A stretch of 64,000 nucleotides of DNA from Mycolicibacter virginiensis (GCF_022374935.2 NZ_CP092430.2:682001-746000), one strand, 5' to 3'. Shown: positions 24,401-32,105, counted from the first letter of the stretch. The notes: generated from the letters alone by a model not told the origin. Made by a program: numbers and translations.

Positions 24401-26008
24401 TCAGTCAGGGATCCAGCTCCCGTGAAAACCGTGCGGAACGCGCCGCGGCAGCCGCACCCGGGCGACGGGTTCGGCGTCGAACTCCGACGCGTTGAGGATC
24501 ACCAGTTCGCTGCACCCGCGGACCGGGCTGTAGACGTAGCTCAGATACCAGCCGGCCGATTCGTCGGTCTGCCCCGGCGTGGGAGCGAACACCGCCTCAT
24601 CGGGGGCGCCGGCCATGCCGTTGACGCCGAACCGGTGGACCTCGGCGCTGTCGCGCGCCAGGTCGTAGCGGACCAGGCCGTCGGTGCCGACGGTGACCGC
24701 GTAGCGGGCCTGCGCGCCCACCCGCCGGTCGTCGACGCGGGGAAACTCGATGTCACGGTCGTCGAGCTGAACCTCGGCCACGACGCCCGCGTCCAAGTCG
24801 ATCGTCCAGCGCCATAGTGAGGCGTCGGTCTCGAAATCGCTGTTGTCGCGCCAGATCTCCGGGTAGCGGACCACCTGGAGCACGATCGCGTCGCCCTGGG
24901 CCGATGACACGTCGAACGCGTTGGCGATGTGGAAGACGTAACACGGGTTGATGTCGAACCAGCGAACCGGGCCATAGGGGTCGTCGCGGCGCAGCACTCC
25001 CAGGCGGGCGCCGTAGTCGTCGTCCCACCGGTAGGGCGGATCGCGTTCGATTCGTCGGGTGAGCGCAACCTGCGGATTGAACACCAACGGCAGGTCCAGG
25101 AACACCACATGCTGCGCGGTCAGCGCGAAGTCGTGCATCAGCGTCAGCCCGGGAACATTGATTGGACGGCGGACCTGGACCGCCCCGTCGGCACTGGCGC
25201 GGTAGTAGTTGATGTGCGGGTGGGTGAGGTCGCCGTATCCGAAGAAGTGCAACTCGCCGGTGATCGGACAGACCTTGGGATGCGGCGCCATGGAATCGGT
25301 CAGCTGGCCGGCGAAGTCGTAGGCGCCGAGCGTGTCCAGCTCGGTGGAGATCTCGTACGGCAAAGCGGTGTCCATCAGCGCCAGGGTCTTACCGGCGTGC
25401 CGGATCACGTGGGTGTTGGCCGCGCTGGAGTGCAGATTGCGGCTGCCGTCGGCGTTGAACAGCGGCAGGGGGCGTTCGAAGCTTTCGGTGCGCACCCAGC
25501 GGTTGCGGTACCAGGCGGCCCGGCCGTTCTCCAGCCGAACCCCGTGCACCATGCCGTCGCCGGTGCACCAGTGCCCGCCCGCCTCGCGGGGATTGGGGCC
25601 GTTGCGCAGATACCAGCCGTTCAGCTCTGCAGGAATGCTGCCGTCGACGGACAGATCGAACTCGGTGAGCTCGTCGGGGACCGGAGCGTAGTTGCCGGGG
25701 CGAAAGACCGGGAAGACCGTCTCCGGCGGCTGAAGAACCGCCACCGCAGCACCGGAGTCGTGGCCGTTGACCTGGCGGGTGACACCGGTGGCGACGGCCG
25801 TCGCGCCGTTGGATTGCAGATCAGATTCTCCGAAGTCCTCTTGATCCAGCAGCGACAACACCGCCGGCATTTCGGACAGCTCCGTGACGGCGTCCTGGCA
25901 CAACAAGCAGTCGTCGAGGTGCGTCTCGAATTCGCGATAGTCGGAATCCGAGAGTGACCCCAGCACGTAGGCGGCATCCCACATGCCGTACTCGTGGTCA
26001 AACGTCAT
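24401..26008 (-). CDS. Fusion of an RslA-type zinc anti-sigma domain to a carotenoid-cleavage oxygenase
   Basis: The 535-residue protein has two parts. Residues 1-60 (YGMWDAAYVLGSLSDSDYRE, then His30, Cys34 and Cys37 in HxxxCxxC) are a clear copy of the RslA zinc-binding anti-sigma domain. After a ~35-residue linker without a membrane helix, residues 95-535 form a complete RPE65/apocarotenoid-oxygenase propeller. Its four iron ligands are at His243 (APHPKV), His292 (MHDFALT), His360 (YVFHIANAFD) and His529 (GFHGSW). Such enzymes use Fe(II) and O2 to split carotenoid or stilbene double bonds. ATG 26008 overlaps the stop of the sigma region-4 gene (ATGA), copying the sigL-rslA junction. It is preceded by a SigL-type promoter. 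It may be a redox- or sigma-regulated oxygenase. Confidence 0.9.
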   Translation of the reverse strand: MTFDHEYGMWDAAYVLGSLSDSDYREFETHLDDCLLCQDAVTELSEMPAVLSLLDQEDFGESDLQSNGATAVATGVTRQVNGHDSGAAVAVLQPPETVFPVFRPGNYAPVPDELTEFDLSVDGSIPAELNGWYLRNGPNPREAGGHWCTGDGMVHGVRLENGRAAWYRNRWVRTESFERPLPLFNADGSRNLHSSAANTHVIRHAGKTLALMDTALPYEISTELDTLGAYDFAGQLTDSMAPHPKVCPITGELHFFGYGDLTHPHINYYRASADGAVQVRRPINVPGLTLMHDFALTAQHVVFLDLPLVFNPQVALTRRIERDPPYRWDDDYGARLGVLRRDDPYGPVRWFDINPCYVFHIANAFDVSSAQGDAIVLQVVRYPEIWRDNSDFETDASLWRWTIDLDAGVVAEVQLDDRDIEFPRVDDRRVGAQARYAVTVGTDGLVRYDLARDSAEVHRFGVNGMAGAPDEAVFAPTPGQTDESAGWYLSYVYSPVRGCSELVILNASEFDAEPVARVRLPRRVPHGFHGSWIPD

Positions 26009-26277
26009 TGCACCGTTCCCATATCTCGCAGTGTCTGTTGCAGTGTCCGTAGCGCGTAGTGCAGCTGGGTCTTCACACTGCGTTCCGCGATGTCCAGATC
26101 GACCGCGATCTGCTCGGTGCTCCATCCGTAGTAATAGGCACGACGTAGCAGGGCCCGGTGTTCGGCAGAGAGCTGCGCCAGCGCGTTGGCGACCATGGCC
26201 CGGTTCGGCGCGAGGTCGCGGTGCATGGCGCTGGAAGCGCTGCTCAAGCGGGGCCGGGCCTGGTCGTCGGTGGTCAT
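26005..26277 (-). CDS. Truncated ECF sigma factor: region 4 only (SigL paralogue)
   Basis: The 90-residue protein consists of a short unrelated N-terminus (about 28 residues) followed by a complete SigL-like region 4: ALAQLSAEHRALLRRAYYYG, then GWSTEQIAVDLDIAERSVKTQLHYALRTL. Region 2, needed for core binding and -10 recognition, is absent; no remnant of it is visible in the 112 nt up to the promoter. It is coupled (ATGA) to the anti-sigma/oxygenase fusion, so the pair is a remodelled sigL-rslA duplicate. It might occupy anti-sigma domains, bind -35 DNA, or regulate the fused oxygenase. It could also be a relic. It stays open and in frame, which argues for selection. Confidence 0.85.
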   Translation of the reverse strand: MTTDDQARPRLSSASSAMHRDLAPNRAMVANALAQLSAEHRALLRRAYYYGWSTEQIAVDLDIAERSVKTQLHYALRTLQQTLRDMGTVQ

Positions 26278-26389
26278 GGCGGTTCAGATCCCGCCCGTAC
26301 GCGCAGAACTGGCCGGCCGCGGCGTGGCCGCGGTCGAGAATCGATCTGTCGCTGGTTTTCCTCTACCCATGCACCAGCCTCCCGGAAGT

Positions 26390-26417
26390 GACACGGGGCA
26401 GCGTCCCGTCCGGTTCA
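26390..26417 (-). promoter_or_regulatory. SigL-type promoter of the sigma4 / carotenoid-oxygenase operon
   Basis: On the minus strand TGAACC (26417-26412), 16 nt, CGTGTC (26395-26390) is identical in both boxes to the sigL promoter. The leader to the start at 26277 would be about 105 nt and contains a possible 23-codon upstream reading frame (ATG after GGAGG), ending just before the sigma4 gene. Confidence 0.85.
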
Positions 26418-26465
26418 GTGTCGCGCGCGGGAGACGGCTGCGGTAGAGGCTCTTTAGGTCGTGGT

Positions 26466-27230
26466 TTACGTGCTGGTGACCAGCGTCAGTTGCCAGGCCT
26501 GCAGCCACGGCTTGATCAGCTGCGCGACGGAGGACTCGCGCGGCTCAGCGCAGGCCGTCTCGGGATCCTCACCGTCGGACTCCGCGGTGAGGATGCCGAC
26601 CGCTTCGGCGGTGCCGTCCGGGCGCATCCGGTAGGCGGGGCCGCCCGCGTCGCCGCAGGTGGTCGCCGCGGCGAACCTGACCTTGCCCTTCTCGCTGGCG
26701 GAAACCGGTCCGCACATCGGCTCACCGCTGCGGACGCCCAAATGACAGAGCGTGTCGCCGATGTTGACCCGCTCGGCCACGCCGCTCACTGGATGCCCGT
26801 CGATCTCGGAGGTCAGCGGGAACTTGTCGGGATCGTCCAGGGTGATCAGGCCGATGTTGTTGCCATCCTTGCCGTCGTAGACGCTCTCGGTGAAGGCGCC
26901 GACGGTGGGGTAGAGGGCACCGTTGTGGATGGACACCGTGCCGGAGCCTCCAGGCTTGTTGCAATGCCCCGCCGACAACAGTCCCGGCCGGCCGTCCTTG
27001 CTGCGTACCAGGAAACCCGCGGTGCAGCTGGTGGCCTCGGAGCTGCCGGTAGAGGACACATTGATGCCGACCCCGGGTCCGATCGCCTCGGCCGGCGGCT
27101 GTGGGATGAGCTGCTGCACCGGCTGGGCGCGGCTCACCCAGACCATGCCCGCCAGGACTGTCAGTGCGCCCGCGACAACGGCTAGGCGCTTGAGCAGGGT
27201 TTTAGGCGGGGGTCGTCGGAAGGCGGCCAT
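26466..27230 (-). CDS. Catalytically dead trypsin-fold protease paralogue (pseudoprotease), exported
   Basis: The 254-residue protein has a basic N-terminus and one hydrophobic export or anchor segment (about 14-33). It is clearly paralogous to the protease at 11.3-12.1 kb (shared AIGPGxGINVS, GRPGLL, GLITLDDP, VGDxLCHxGxRSG). His89 is kept in SAGHC, but the catalytic Asp is Asn125 (GNNIGLI) and the nucleophile Ser is Ala195 (CGDAGGP). The cysteines and fold-defining glycines remain. The reading frame is intact, so it is probably a folded pseudoprotease that binds peptides or regulates its active sibling, rather than a pseudogene. It is the last chromosomal gene before the defence island. Confidence 0.85.
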   Translation of the reverse strand: MAAFRRPPPKTLLKRLAVVAGALTVLAGMVWVSRAQPVQQLIPQPPAEAIGPGVGINVSSTGSSEATSCTAGFLVRSKDGRPGLLSAGHCNKPGGSGTVSIHNGALYPTVGAFTESVYDGKDGNNIGLITLDDPDKFPLTSEIDGHPVSGVAERVNIGDTLCHLGVRSGEPMCGPVSASEKGKVRFAAATTCGDAGGPAYRMRPDGTAEAVGILTAESDGEDPETACAEPRESSVAQLIKPWLQAWQLTLVTST

Positions 27231-27502
27231 TTAGGCGAGGGTACCGAGGGTGGGGTGGGTGTGCAGGGTATGTCGGGTGGGCGCCCGGGGTGCGGGGGAT
27301 GCGCCGAGCGAGGGGAGGTCGGAGGGGGTTGCGTCGGGCGGAGTGAAGGAGGCGTGGTTCTGTGACCCAGCGGAAGGTCGGCCTGAGGCCAACGGCTCGC
27401 ACATGAGATTCATCCGGTCACCGACTTGATCTACCCAATGGCGCATTTTGGTGGACGCGTCGATAATTGATGCTCGGGTGCATTACTGGCATTGTATCGG
27501 GG

Positions 27503-28396
27503 ATGCCTGCCCCATTCACGACAGACCTCTGCGGCTACCGGGTCGACAAGGAGGGCAACCTAACCGCGAATCCGAACACATCTGACGCGGGCGATGCCCA
27601 ATCAATCGAACTTGGTGGCGCGTTGTTTGAGCAGCTTGGGATTGCACCAGACAAACCGGCGCCGCTGGGCCCTGGCGCAGACATGGAGATCCAGCTCGTC
27701 AGCCACCTTCGCAATCTGCGCCCTGATCTGAACATCGGACGATCGCGAGCGGCACGCGAGTTCAGCCAGTACGCGCATTTAGACGTCTTCCGCAACTTCC
27801 GCAGGAATTTCGGAGATCTAGGGCCTGCACTCGACGATTTGCGGTTGCGTGTGCTTGCGCTCGATCTCGGCGTCCACCGAGACCGCATTGAGGAGGATTT
27901 GAGGAACTTGTATAACAGCACTGAAGCTCAGGCAGCGCTGGTGGATGACCTCGACGAGCAAATGCCTAAAGAGTCTTTGTTGAAGATTGACATTTCGATC
28001 GCGATTCCGCGTCAGGATGATCTTGATGAGCTCGCGATCGCAATCTCATCTAAATGGTCGTTAAGGACAGATCGTGCCCAGGACTGCGTGTCTCAAGGGA
28101 ATAAACTTGTCTCTCAGAGGCGCGGCATGATGCCGCATTTTGGTGTTTTAACGATCGAACCCAGGCCGTCGATGCTCAAGATTCTCGCCGACGGGTCGGG
28201 CGCCGTCGACTATGTATATCACCTAGATCTGCCGGCCTTGGAGGCGGCGATAGAAGCGGTCGCAAAGGACAAGCCGAGGCGGTGGTCGCCGCACCAGACC
28301 TTTCGTCGTCTCATGAAGCAACGGCGACTCCGAGACTTCGATCAACTTGTCTGTGAAGTAATGCGAGTACCGTCACCTAGCCGAGCATCTTCTTGA
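27503..28396 (+). CDS. Type II restriction endonuclease, NgoMIV family (GCCGGC)
   Basis: This is a protein of about 297 residues. The stretch SSKWSLRTDRAQD matches the NgoMIV active-site region around its catalytic Lys (SCKWTIRSDRAQN, from memory). FSQYAHL, PHFGVLTIEP and the VDYVYHLDLPALE end also align with NgoMIV, and an Asp in LLKIDISIAI takes the place of the catalytic Asp. Characterised members cut G^CCGGC as tetramers. GC content and codon use are lower than in neighbours (TTG, ATT and GAT are common), a sign of transfer. ATG 27503 is preferred over 27467 because GGGG precedes it and MPAPF starts the conserved part. Its own methyltransferase survives only as a fragment downstream. Confidence 0.88.
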   Translation: MPAPFTTDLCGYRVDKEGNLTANPNTSDAGDAQSIELGGALFEQLGIAPDKPAPLGPGADMEIQLVSHLRNLRPDLNIGRSRAAREFSQYAHLDVFRNFRRNFGDLGPALDDLRLRVLALDLGVHRDRIEEDLRNLYNSTEAQAALVDDLDEQMPKESLLKIDISIAIPRQDDLDELAIAISSKWSLRTDRAQDCVSQGNKLVSQRRGMMPHFGVLTIEPRPSMLKILADGSGAVDYVYHLDLPALEAAIEAVAKDKPRRWSPHQTFRRLMKQRRLRDFDQLVCEVMRVPSPSRASS

Positions 28397-28572
28397 ATTC
28401 CTTCGTGGTTGCAGATGTTAACCGGACTGGTGCGGCATTTCCGATCTGTTCCGTAATCTCGATCTTTGATCCACGCCACACAAATGTGTCGGGGGAAGTG
28501 AACCGCCCCGGCAAGTTCGGAGGTGATGTGCCCCGGAATGCATTGAGTCGGTTTGCTTGACTTTCTGGCCGC
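28377..28572 (-). pseudogene. 3' remnant of a cytosine-5 DNA methyltransferase
   Basis: Reading the minus strand from about 28572 to the TAG at 28377 gives ~65 codons. They include RFTSPDTFVWRGSKIEITEQ followed by IGNAAPVRL, the motif X region of C5 methyltransferases; compare KIEIARQIGNAVPVGL in the intact enzyme at 29.9 kb. Motifs I-IX are missing because the frame ends at an IS3-type orfA remnant starting at 28574. The 3' end overlaps the NgoMIV-like gene by 20 nt. It was probably the cognate methyltransferase of that endonuclease. Confidence 0.75.
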
Positions 28573-28573
28573 G

Positions 28574-28729
28574 ATGTCCGCCGAAGGAGCTGTGTTCACG
28601 CCCAAGCGCTGTCCTGAGGAGTTCCGCCGCATGACATTCGAGCTGGTAGCTGCTTGCGGCCACCGTCCCCTAGGTCGCTGCGAAGGCATCAGTGACCCAA
28701 ACAGGTCCGCCGGCGAAAACAGGAACTAA
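28574..28729 (+). pseudogene. IS3-family transposase OrfA remnant
   Basis: The 51-codon frame contains VFTPKRCPEEFRRMTFELVA followed by ACGHRP and GISD. This is the N-terminal helix-turn-helix start of IS3-family OrfA proteins (FTPKRYPEEFRRDVVALV-type). It loses similarity after GISD and ends at 28729, and no OrfB follows. The terminal repeats were not identified. It abuts the methyltransferase remnant at ~28573. The remaining 28730-28798 shows nothing recognisable. Confidence 0.6.
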
Positions 28730-28798
28730 TCGACACCGGCCACTGTCCTAGGCTAAGTAGCCACAATATACCTATGCCCAATATATGCACGGTTCCAC

Positions 28799-29944
28799 CT
28801 ACGGCAGGAGTCTCTTGGGTAGATCCGGGGCGAGGACTGCACGCTCGTCCTGATGAGCAGCGGCCCAGCACTGGCCGTCTAGGGCGAAGTAGGGGCGATT
28901 GTCGGCCTCGGACACCAGAGTTAGACGCACTGCGATCCACTCGCCCTTAACTGGAACAGGCAGTTTCAGCGCGGTGGCAATCGCGGGGTGTGAATCTTGG
29001 TGGCCGAGTATCACGATGCCTTCTGCTCGAAGGTGCGGGCGGGCGTCACGGACGCGTTTCGGCGCGTCGTCCTGCTGTCCTACAGTGACGACGGTTTGGC
29101 GGCCGACGATCTGCCCCTGAACCTCGCGGAACAGCTGTTCCACCCTCTTTTGGCCCGAGCTGGGGAACGAGAAGATGCGTCCTCGGGCATCCGCGTTCAG
29201 GTGCAGCAGGAGGTTTCGTGGTAGATCGGTCTGCAGGCCATCCCACAGCCAGTAGACGGCATCTGCTGACGACTCGGCGAGGCGTCGCTTGTTGTCCCGG
29301 TTGTAGGCGCGGACCGTATCGCCGTTGTCGTCGGTCTTCCAACGCAGAGACTCGTCGGTGACGGTCATCAACCCAGCAGCCCAGCGGCTCGTCGTGTCGT
29401 CGAACCATGTGAGAAGTGCGGGGTGGTCAGCCTTGCCCTGACGATCACCGTGATCGGCGCACAAGTACATCTCCATCGGGATCTCCCAGCCCCCGAGGTC
29501 TTTGGAGAACTTGCAGTCGATGTCTCGGCCAGCTATCTGCCAGTCGAGATGATCCCCGTTGCGGAACTCGAACTCCTTGGTCAGATTCACCTCGACTGCG
29601 GTGCCCAAGTATGTCTTCTCTGTCTTAGACAGGTGCTGGTAGGCCCAGCGACCGGTGCGCTGTCCATCGAGCAGCTCGTCCAGGGAATCGCGCAGGGCCC
29701 ACCGGAAGCGTTCGCGAGCATCCGGCGCGTCATCGAACCAGTCCACGATTGGCCGCAGTGAGGGCGGCACGTACTGTTCCAACCCGCTCTCCAGAGTCCA
29801 CGCTCGCGGCATCCTGCCCATCGGTCCGGTGGGTGCCGGGTGCGTACGGAAGATGTTGCGGCGCCGACGAAGTGCCTGTGCACGGGAATCCTGTGCGGCC
29901 GTTGCGGGACGGTCGTCAAACAGGGGATGAGTTCCGTCGGTCAC
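28799..29944 (-). CDS. Type II restriction endonuclease, NaeI family (GCCGGC)
   Basis: The 381-residue protein contains the NaeI signature LDELLDGQRTGR, where NaeI has Leu43 in place of the ligase-type Lys of KxDG. The active-site residues match NaeI Glu70, Asp86, Asp95 and Lys97 with identical spacing: E of VEVNL, D of HLDW, and D and K of DIDCK. The C-terminal regulatory (Topo/CAP-like) domain follows, with LLLHL, SSGQKRVEQLFR and VVTVGQQDD. NaeI cuts GCC^GGC and needs a second effector site. GTG 29944 overlaps the methyltransferase stop (GTGA). A ~80-residue N-terminal extension precedes the nuclease domain. Confidence 0.9.
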   Translation of the reverse strand: MTDGTHPLFDDRPATAAQDSRAQALRRRRNIFRTHPAPTGPMGRMPRAWTLESGLEQYVPPSLRPIVDWFDDAPDARERFRWALRDSLDELLDGQRTGRWAYQHLSKTEKTYLGTAVEVNLTKEFEFRNGDHLDWQIAGRDIDCKFSKDLGGWEIPMEMYLCADHGDRQGKADHPALLTWFDDTTSRWAAGLMTVTDESLRWKTDDNGDTVRAYNRDNKRRLAESSADAVYWLWDGLQTDLPRNLLLHLNADARGRIFSFPSSGQKRVEQLFREVQGQIVGRQTVVTVGQQDDAPKRVRDARPHLRAEGIVILGHQDSHPAIATALKLPVPVKGEWIAVRLTLVSEADNRPYFALDGQCWAAAHQDERAVLAPDLPKRLLP

Positions 29945-31029
29945 AGATACGGTCGTAGGTGCTGCGCGATGGCTTGGGCGAGACCGACGGGGACCGCGTT
30001 GCCGATTTGGCGGGCGATTTCGATTTTGGTCCCGCACCACAGGAAGTCCTCTGGGAATCCTTGCAGCCGTGCGGCTTCGAGGTGAGTGATCGGCCGATTC
30101 ACCCGGTTACGTCCCCGAGCGTCCCATTGCGGGTGTAGGTAGGCGCCCTTTTCGGGTTTGTAGAACTCGGTGCGGATCGTGTGCGAGGGGAAATTCCACT
30201 GCATTCGACCCATGACGTCCGTGGTACCAGTCGGCTTCTCGCGCCAGCAGCGCGGCAGCAGGTGCTCGGGCACATCGAAGCGTCCACCGCCGGGCGGGAC
30301 ATGGTCGTAGCGCTGCAAGGAAAGCGCTGTGGGGTTGCGGCCGATATGTAGGTCAAGCCCCTTGAAGACTCCCGGGACCGTTTCGCCGAAGAATCTGGTG
30401 GTGCTCGCGGGCAGGCTGGTGGTTGAGGGACGGGCCGGCAATCCCTTGATTCGCGTCTTGGTGCCGCTCCACGGTAGGAGTGCGGAGCTGGCAGCTGGAT
30501 TCCGGGCGTGTGTTTGCTCGGGCAACTCAATCCGGCCTACGCGAGAGCCGATGACGATGGTTCGGATGCGCCGCTGGGCGACGCCGAAGTCGGCGGCATT
30601 GAGGTGGCCATAGCTGAGGGTGTAGCCCTTGAGAGATCCGCTCTCAGTCTCGGCGAGAAGGAGTTGGAACTCCGGCGACTTCATGAACCGGTCGACGTTC
30701 TCGATGACGAAGACCTTGGGCTTGGCGGCACTCACCACGCGCAGATACTCGCGCCAGAGTTGGTTGCGCGGGTCGTCGATGTCTTTCGATCCCAGGTTGG
30801 AAAATCCCTGGCAGGGCGGGCCACCGATCACGACATCGGCCGTGGGTATTGCATTCTTTTTGACCGACTTGATGTCGCCCCAGACCGTGTGGTCTTCGCC
30901 GAAGTTCGCGGCGTAGGTCGCGGCTGCGTACAGGTCGAACTCGACCGACAGCACGGGGGCGTATTTCTCGGCGACGAAGCCCGCCGTCATGCCTCCGCAA
31001 CCCGCGAACAGGTCGATCATGTCCACCAC
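29941..31029 (-). CDS. Cytosine-5 DNA methyltransferase (M.NaeI/M.NgoMIV-type)
   Basis: This 362-residue C5 methyltransferase has motif I DLFAGCGGMTAGF, motif IV GGPPCQGFSNLG with the catalytic Cys, motif VI FVIENVDRF, motif VIII AQRRIRTIVIGSR and motif X IARQIGNAVPVGL. The target-recognition region lies between VIII and IX. Because it is coupled to a NaeI-like endonuclease, it should modify GCCGGC. The start is GTG 31029 (alternatives GTG 31026 and ATG 31020). A vsr gene is divergent upstream. It would also be the only visible protection against the NgoMIV-like enzyme. Confidence 0.92.
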   Translation of the reverse strand: MVDMIDLFAGCGGMTAGFVAEKYAPVLSVEFDLYAAATYAANFGEDHTVWGDIKSVKKNAIPTADVVIGGPPCQGFSNLGSKDIDDPRNQLWREYLRVVSAAKPKVFVIENVDRFMKSPEFQLLLAETESGSLKGYTLSYGHLNAADFGVAQRRIRTIVIGSRVGRIELPEQTHARNPAASSALLPWSGTKTRIKGLPARPSTTSLPASTTRFFGETVPGVFKGLDLHIGRNPTALSLQRYDHVPPGGGRFDVPEHLLPRCWREKPTGTTDVMGRMQWNFPSHTIRTEFYKPEKGAYLHPQWDARGRNRVNRPITHLEAARLQGFPEDFLWCGTKIEIARQIGNAVPVGLAQAIAQHLRPYL

Positions 31030-31139
31030 GAGGCGATGTTATCGGCCGGTGCCGACAGTGTCCGGTATCGACTCACCCAACACGGCCGTCACCTCTGGTT
31101 ATGGCGCGTATGGCCCTGCTGTCGGGTCACACTGGAACG

Positions 31140-31556
31140 GTGACGGAGTCGTGGGCGTCCAGTGAGCACGCACGGCGCACCATGCGGGCCAACCGCGGCA
31201 GAGACACTAAGCCCGAGCTTGCAGTGCGTCGGTTGGTGCACGGAATGGGCCTGCGGTACCGCGTCGACTTCCCGCCGCTCCCTTCAAACCGTCGAATGCG
31301 TGCCGACCTGGTGTTCACTCGAGCTCGGGTCGCGGTGTTCATCGACGGATGCTTTTGGCACGGGTGTCCTGAGCACCACACGGTGGCCCGTACAAATGCG
31401 GAGTTCTGGGCTACGAAGGTGTCGGGCAACCGCACCCGTGATGAACGGACGAACGCCGTGCTGAACGAGGCGGGCTGGACCGTCCTTCGGTTCTGGGAAC
31501 ACGAAGATCCGAGTGCCGCGGCGCGGGCGATAAGGGATGCGGTTCGTGGCGACTGA
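31140..31556 (+). CDS. vsr: Very short patch repair (Vsr) endonuclease
   Basis: This is a protein of about 138 residues. It has the Vsr N-terminus (RRTMRANRGRDTKPELAVRR), the PD-(D/E)xK-like core ADLVFTRARVAVFIDGCFWH followed by GCPEHH, which holds the catalytic Asp and His and zinc-binding residues, and the end GWTVLRFWEHE. Vsr nicks T:G mismatches left by deamination of 5-methylcytosine within a methyltransferase target, and is commonly linked to C5 methyltransferases. GTG 31140 is preferred over ATG 31101 because homologues start just before the helix SSEHARRTM. It is divergent from the methyltransferase gene. Confidence 0.9.
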   Translation: MTESWASSEHARRTMRANRGRDTKPELAVRRLVHGMGLRYRVDFPPLPSNRRMRADLVFTRARVAVFIDGCFWHGCPEHHTVARTNAEFWATKVSGNRTRDERTNAVLNEAGWTVLRFWEHEDPSAAARAIRDAVRGD

Positions 31557-31760
31557 GCCGCGGTCAGATTCGTTGCTCGGCTTCGGACGATTTCACCTGT
31601 CGTTGCATCGTCGGGTAGGTCCCTGGGGCGGTGGGGTTTCGGTCCTGAGGTGGCTGGGGCGCTTGGTCTCTGGTGTGTAGCTGAGGGCTTCCGGGTGGGT
31701 CATTGCGCAGCGCTCAATGACTTACTGACCAAAGTGATTCAGAGCAAGGGTCACCACGCG

Positions 31761-32047
31761 ATGACCCAAGCCCATTCTGCGCCGGTGCTTCAGCTTGACG
31801 CGTTGAAGTTTGCTGATGCCGAGGCGATGTTCGCCGAGGTGATCCGCGGCGGGCCGCAGGCGCTGATCGAGGGTGAAGCCATGGAGGGATCGGCGCCGAC
31901 CACTATCAGCGCAGCCGAGACTGCACGGCGCGACGCAACGGGCACCGACCCAAGACGGTATCGATGACTGTCGGGGATGTGGAGGCGCAGATCCCTAATC
32001 TGTGGGCAGGGCCCCGAAGGCCAACAGAGCTGCTATATCCAGAATAG
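31761..32047 (+). pseudogene. Frameshifted IS256-family transposase remnant
   Basis: The frame begins MTQAHSAPVLQLDALKFADA and continues through EVIRGGPQALIEGEA, the start of IS256-family transposases (DALKxADxxEVxRDxLQALIEAEA). Around 31925-31940 the similarity shifts one frame to RNGHRPKTVSMTVGDVEAQI, then PNLW, corresponding to RNGxRPKTVSTxAGDLELRIPKLR. It stops at 32047. Only about 95 of the usual ~400 residues remain and the DDE region is absent. The ~200 nt before it (31557-31760) hold only what looks like leader sequence of the element. Confidence 0.7.
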
Positions 32048-32105
32048 GGTGGCCCTATGTCGAGCATCCTCCATACTTATTGCTTCCGCTCGCCTTACGG
32101 CGTGA

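Noticed and set aside
28342..28689. 115-codon and 81-codon minus-strand ORFs in the gap between the two restriction enzymes
   Set aside because: They are out-of-frame readings of the methyltransferase remnant and the IS3 remnant; the meaningful frame gives motif X.
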